Source: Xiphydria camelus
Lineage: Eukaryota; Arthropoda; Insecta; Hymenoptera; Xiphydriidae
Assembly (NCBI GenBank): GCA_963678675.1
Contig: OY783191.1
Coordinates: 10,486,995 to 10,550,994, forward strand
Direction: 5' to 3'
Length of the DNA: 64,000 nucleotides
Each line of letters starts with the position of its first letter. Position 1 is the stretch's first letter. The notes under the pieces are model-generated. The model did no database searches. It saw only the letters and a program-made list of their open reading frames with translations, and had not been told where the DNA came from. Below, one piece after another: positions 63,004 to 64,000 of this stretch. A program made the position numbers and the translations under genes.

Positions 63004-63152
63004 TAAGAATACTTTTAGACTTCTTACGAATGCTGATTACAAATAACAAGCATATGAGAGACAGTACTTATACCGGACGATCTCTTGGAGACCCTGTTCC
63101 CTTTCTATAGTCCAAAGGACATCTATGAAGCTCTTTCTCATTGACACCTCTC

Positions 63153-63344
63153 TTAGGCGCAATTCTTACAGAACTGGCGCGTGGAGGTGGCGTGGAACGG
63201 GCATTTGCCACTTGCATTTAAGCCTATGAGGGACCACGCCAGTGCCACGCCACTTATGTCTGTATTGCCTCATAGGCTAACATGGAGGTGACAAATGCCC
63301 GTTCCACGCCACCACCACGCGCCAGTTCTGTAAGAATCGCACCT
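63153..63344. mobile_element. 190-bp palindromic MITE (AGGCGCAATTCTTACAGAAC)
   Basis: Arms of about 58 bp: AGGCGCAATTCTTACAGAAC, TGGCGCGTGGAGGTGGCGTG, GAACGGGCATTTG, and the inverse. The centre contains CCTATGAGG and GCCTCATAGGC. The rest of the window (63345-64000) shows nothing recognised. Confidence 0.8.
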
Positions 63345-64000
63345 TATACACTGTAGAGTACAACCTATATTTTCGAGATTTTTATATTTCGTGCCAACAA
63401 AACCAGATTCTAAAGCAATCTTGTACCGCACTTTGATTTCGATCAACGTATTCTCTCCAAGGTACTAAAAGAATTATTTCAGATACCTTTTTGAATACTT
63501 TGCGATTATTTTCTGAATACTGTTGGACTTCATTTGATTTATAAAGAGGCTTCTTTCTATGTCTGAAAATGAGCTCGCATTTGGTGACATAAAAGTAAGT
63601 TCTCCTATTAAGTAATAAGAATACATTTCGGACTATTTCGACGTACGTAAAATAACTCATTTTTAAATATTAGAATTCCAAATGAATTTTTTTAGAATTC
63701 TCTGTACTATCTGGGTAAGCATTATAAAGGTGGATAATAATCAGTGGAATGACATAAGCATCTATTATTTTCTAGCAGACCTATGAAGAGTAAGGGATAC
63801 AGTTATTGACACTTGACAGTTATTCCGATATCAAATGTATTAGATAGAAAGGGACAAAGATATGCCAATGACTGAAAATGTTGCGTGCTTAAGGTGCCAA
63901 TAACTGTGCTGCTTATTTCACCACTAGACACACAGAACAAAATGCATTTGTTGTGATTTGTTTATGTATACAAATCTTACTAGATTGGATTCAGAGAGTA

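Overview
The window is arthropod (almost certainly insect) nuclear DNA. It is AT-rich, its genes are split by GT-AG introns, and its spacer is crowded with insect-type transposable elements. The only host gene I recognise with confidence is a plus-strand laminin alpha chain of the alpha-1/2 class (Drosophila wing blister, wb). Nine exons between 628 and 40077 join in frame into about 711 residues: the first LE (laminin EGF-like) repeats just after the LN domain, then a laminin IV (L4) domain, then further LE repeats. The LN domain must lie upstream of the window. The second L4, coiled coil and LG domains must lie downstream. The last visible exon ends in an open phase-1 splice donor, and no further laminin exon is seen in the remaining 23.9 kb.

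Nearly everything else is intron filled with mobile DNA. From 0.9 to 20 kb: a Harbinger remnant (1.24-1.54), a near-complete DIRS-type tyrosine-recombinase retrotransposon (2.45-7.60), and an 11.7 kb nested inverted structure (8.07-19.80). The inverted structure contains a 1.65 kb element with CCCAATTGGG subterminal repeats, an intact TTAA-flanked DNA transposon with a 585-608 codon transposase (11.21-14.01), an inverted minisatellite that reads as a 10-residue peptide repeat, mariner MITEs and a 0.4 kb polypurine tract. From 20 to 38 kb: laminin exons, a GGGAGATCGGGGGG-ended element, a decayed mariner, several CAGGGTG-ended MITEs, long palindromes, and a broken minus-strand Helitron with HUH Rep and helicase pieces (29.64-34.35). 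From 40 to 64 kb: two non-autonomous Helitrons with a tandem unit of about 124 bp, TTAA-flanked MITEs, the 3' end of an RNase H-bearing LINE (50.38-51.43), a 1.58 kb snapback element (51.63-53.21), a 2.8 kb element with GGCC/ATATTGGC-like ends (55.86-58.67), and a copia 3' end with its LTR (61.99-63.00).

The laminin exons would be spliced into a secreted basement-membrane protein. No other set of genes works together here; the rest is a record of nested insertions. The points most worth follow-up are: (1) a predicted spliceosomal intron inside the gag-like ORF of the DIRS element, (2) the fully open transposase with paired TTAA sites, (3) the palindromic minisatellite that keeps a 10-residue frame on both arms, (4) the 11.7 kb inverted composite, (5) a gene-like minus-strand exon with a consensus donor at 44.33-44.58 kb, and (6) several unnamed palindromic families whose copies in this window define their own ends. 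I found no convincing new multi-gene system.
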